A DNA stretch of 64,000 bases from Fertoeibacter niger. Its GTDB lineage: Bacteria > Pseudomonadota > Alphaproteobacteria > Rhodobacterales > Rhodobacteraceae. Location of the stretch: positions 248,001 through 312,000 of the forward strand of contig NZ_WHUT02000004.1 of the NCBI RefSeq assembly GCF_009380135.2, in the 5' to 3' direction. The notes beneath the pieces are model-generated. The model saw only the letters and a program-made list of their open reading frames with translations, did not search any database and had not been told where the DNA came from. The position numbers and the translations under genes were made by a program. This document shows, piece after piece, positions 63,076 through 64,000 of the stretch; within the stretch, counting starts at the first letter, position 1, and each line of letters starts with the position of its first letter.

Positions 63076-64000
63076 TCAGCCGCCAGGTATCAGCCGGAAC
63101 CGCTGTATCTTGCCGCTTTCCGTCTTGGGCAACGCCCCGGCAAACACCACGCTGCGCGGGTATTTGAACGGGGCGATCACCGCTTTCACATGGTCCTGCA
63201 AGGCCTTGACCATCGCGGCATCGGGCAGCGCGCCGGCGCTGAGCACCACATGCGCCTCGACGATCTGGCCGCGTTCGGCGTCAGGCACGCCGATCACCGC
63301 GCATTCGGCCACGGCGGGATGCGCCAGCAGGGCCGCCTCAACCTCTGGCCCCGCGATGTTGTAGCCTGCCGACAGGATCATGCCATCGGTGCGCGCGGCA
63401 AAGTGGAAATACCCGGCCTCGTCCTGCCAGAAACTGTCGCCCGTCAGGTTCCAGCCATCGGCCACATAGGCACGCTGCTTCTCCGCTGCGGCCATATAGC
63501 GGCAACCCAGCGGACCCTTGACCGCCAGCCGCCCCGTTTCCCCACGTGGAAGTTCCGCACCATCCGGGCCGATCACCTTTGCCTGATACCCCTTCAGGGG
63601 CCGCCCGGTGCAGGAGGCATGGCTGTCGCCAAACCGGTTGGTGATGAAGATGTGCAGCATCTCGGTCGCGCCGATGCCGTCGAGCATCGGCTTGCCGGTC
63701 TTGGCGATCCAGTCGTCATAGACCGGCCCCGGCAGCGTTTCCCCCGCACTGACCGCCGCGCGCAGCGATGACAGATCGGCACCCTCTTCCATCGCGCGCA
63801 GCATCACGCGGTAGGCGGTGGGCGCGGTGAAACACACGGTCGCGCGGTATTTCTGGATGATCTCGATCAGGTTCGGGGGGCTGGCATTTTCCAGCAGCGC
63901 CGCCGATGCGCCAAAGCGCAGCGGAAACACCGCCAGCCCGCCAAGCCCGAACGTGAATGCCAAGGGCGGAGAGCCCACGAACACATCCTCGGGCGTGACG
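63076..64000 (-). CDS. Acyl/aryl-CoA synthetase, 5' end outside window
   Basis: C-terminal 308 residues of an AMP-forming CoA ligase; the gene continues past position 64000. The sequence FTFGLGGLAVFPLRFGASAA, ATVCFTAPTAYRVMLRAMEE, the GIGATEMLHIF adenylate motif, GDSFWQDEAGYFHFAARTDG and the C-terminal catalytic lysine in LPKTESGKIQRFRLIPGG resemble benzoate- or aminobenzoate-CoA ligases more than fatty-acid ligases, but the substrate is not certain. It may belong with the IorAB region. Confidence 0.88.
   Translation of the reverse strand, partial: VTPEDVFVGSPPLAFTFGLGGLAVFPLRFGASAALLENASPPNLIEIIQKYRATVCFTAPTAYRVMLRAMEEGADLSSLRAAVSAGETLPGPVYDDWIAKTGKPMLDGIGATEMLHIFITNRFGDSHASCTGRPLKGYQAKVIGPDGAELPRGETGRLAVKGPLGCRYMAAAEKQRAYVADGWNLTGDSFWQDEAGYFHFAARTDGMILSAGYNIAGPEVEAALLAHPAVAECAVIGVPDAERGQIVEAHVVLSAGALPDAAMVKALQDHVKAVIAPFKYPRSVVFAGALPKTESGKIQRFRLIPGG

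Overview
The window is a high-GC alphaproteobacterial chromosome segment, most likely Rhodobacteraceae (Rhodobacter/Gemmobacter/Tabrizicola type; genus not resolvable by eye). This rests on the ribosomal and RNA polymerase protein sequences, the chvI-chvG-hprK-rapZ-EIIA-HPr cluster divergent from pckA, the long alanine-rich tail on L3, and the tRNA-Trp-secE-nusG order.

Region 1 (1-34767, minus strand) is the translation/transcription supercluster. In transcription order it holds tRNA-Trp, secE, nusG, rplK, rplA, rplJ, rplL, rpoB and rpoC; then a glycosyltransferase and an EamA transporter; then rpsL, rpsG, fusA, tuf, rpsJ, rplC, rplD, rplW, rplB, rpsS, rplV, rpsC and rplP; then a 2OG-Fe(II) oxygenase, with a plus-strand DCL/DUF3223 gene beyond it; then rpmC through secY, adk, rpsM, rpsK, rpoA and rplQ. 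The normally continuous rplP-rpmC junction is broken. A hairpin terminator follows rplP, and a new promoter resembling the rpsL promoter precedes rpmC. Several longer spacers carry hairpins, and REP-like palindromes with a GTAG head occur as inverted pairs.

Region 2 (34864-37820) is accessory. Three tandem genes encode 75-residue secreted proteins, two of them almost identical, each preceded by a small hairpin. About 830 bases without a credible gene follow, then a lipoprotein gene and a divergent secreted-protein gene of unknown function.

Region 3 (37849-47991) holds a small RTX protein, parC, an SH3-domain protein, an SDR oxidoreductase, a HIG1-type membrane protein coupled to a PduO adenosyltransferase, an unknown CxxCC protein, etfBA, a DUF6473-like protein and 3-hydroxybutyryl-CoA dehydrogenase.

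Region 4 (48085-55509) links envelope sensing to carbon metabolism: acyltransferase, HPr, EIIA, RapZ, short HprK, ChvG and ChvI, with pckA divergent. The chvI-pckA spacer contains a direct repeat with 21-base spacing that is a candidate ChvI site.

Region 5 (55510-64000) holds a sugar-type ABC importer operon (two permeases, a Gfo/Idh/MocA dehydrogenase and an ATPase) with no binding-protein gene. It is followed by an IorAB-type molybdenum hydroxylase divergent from a TetR regulator over a shared palindromic operator, and a CoA ligase cut by the window edge.

No rRNA, CRISPR array, insertion sequence or prophage was recognised. All homology statements are from reading the sequence and recall of families; no search was run.
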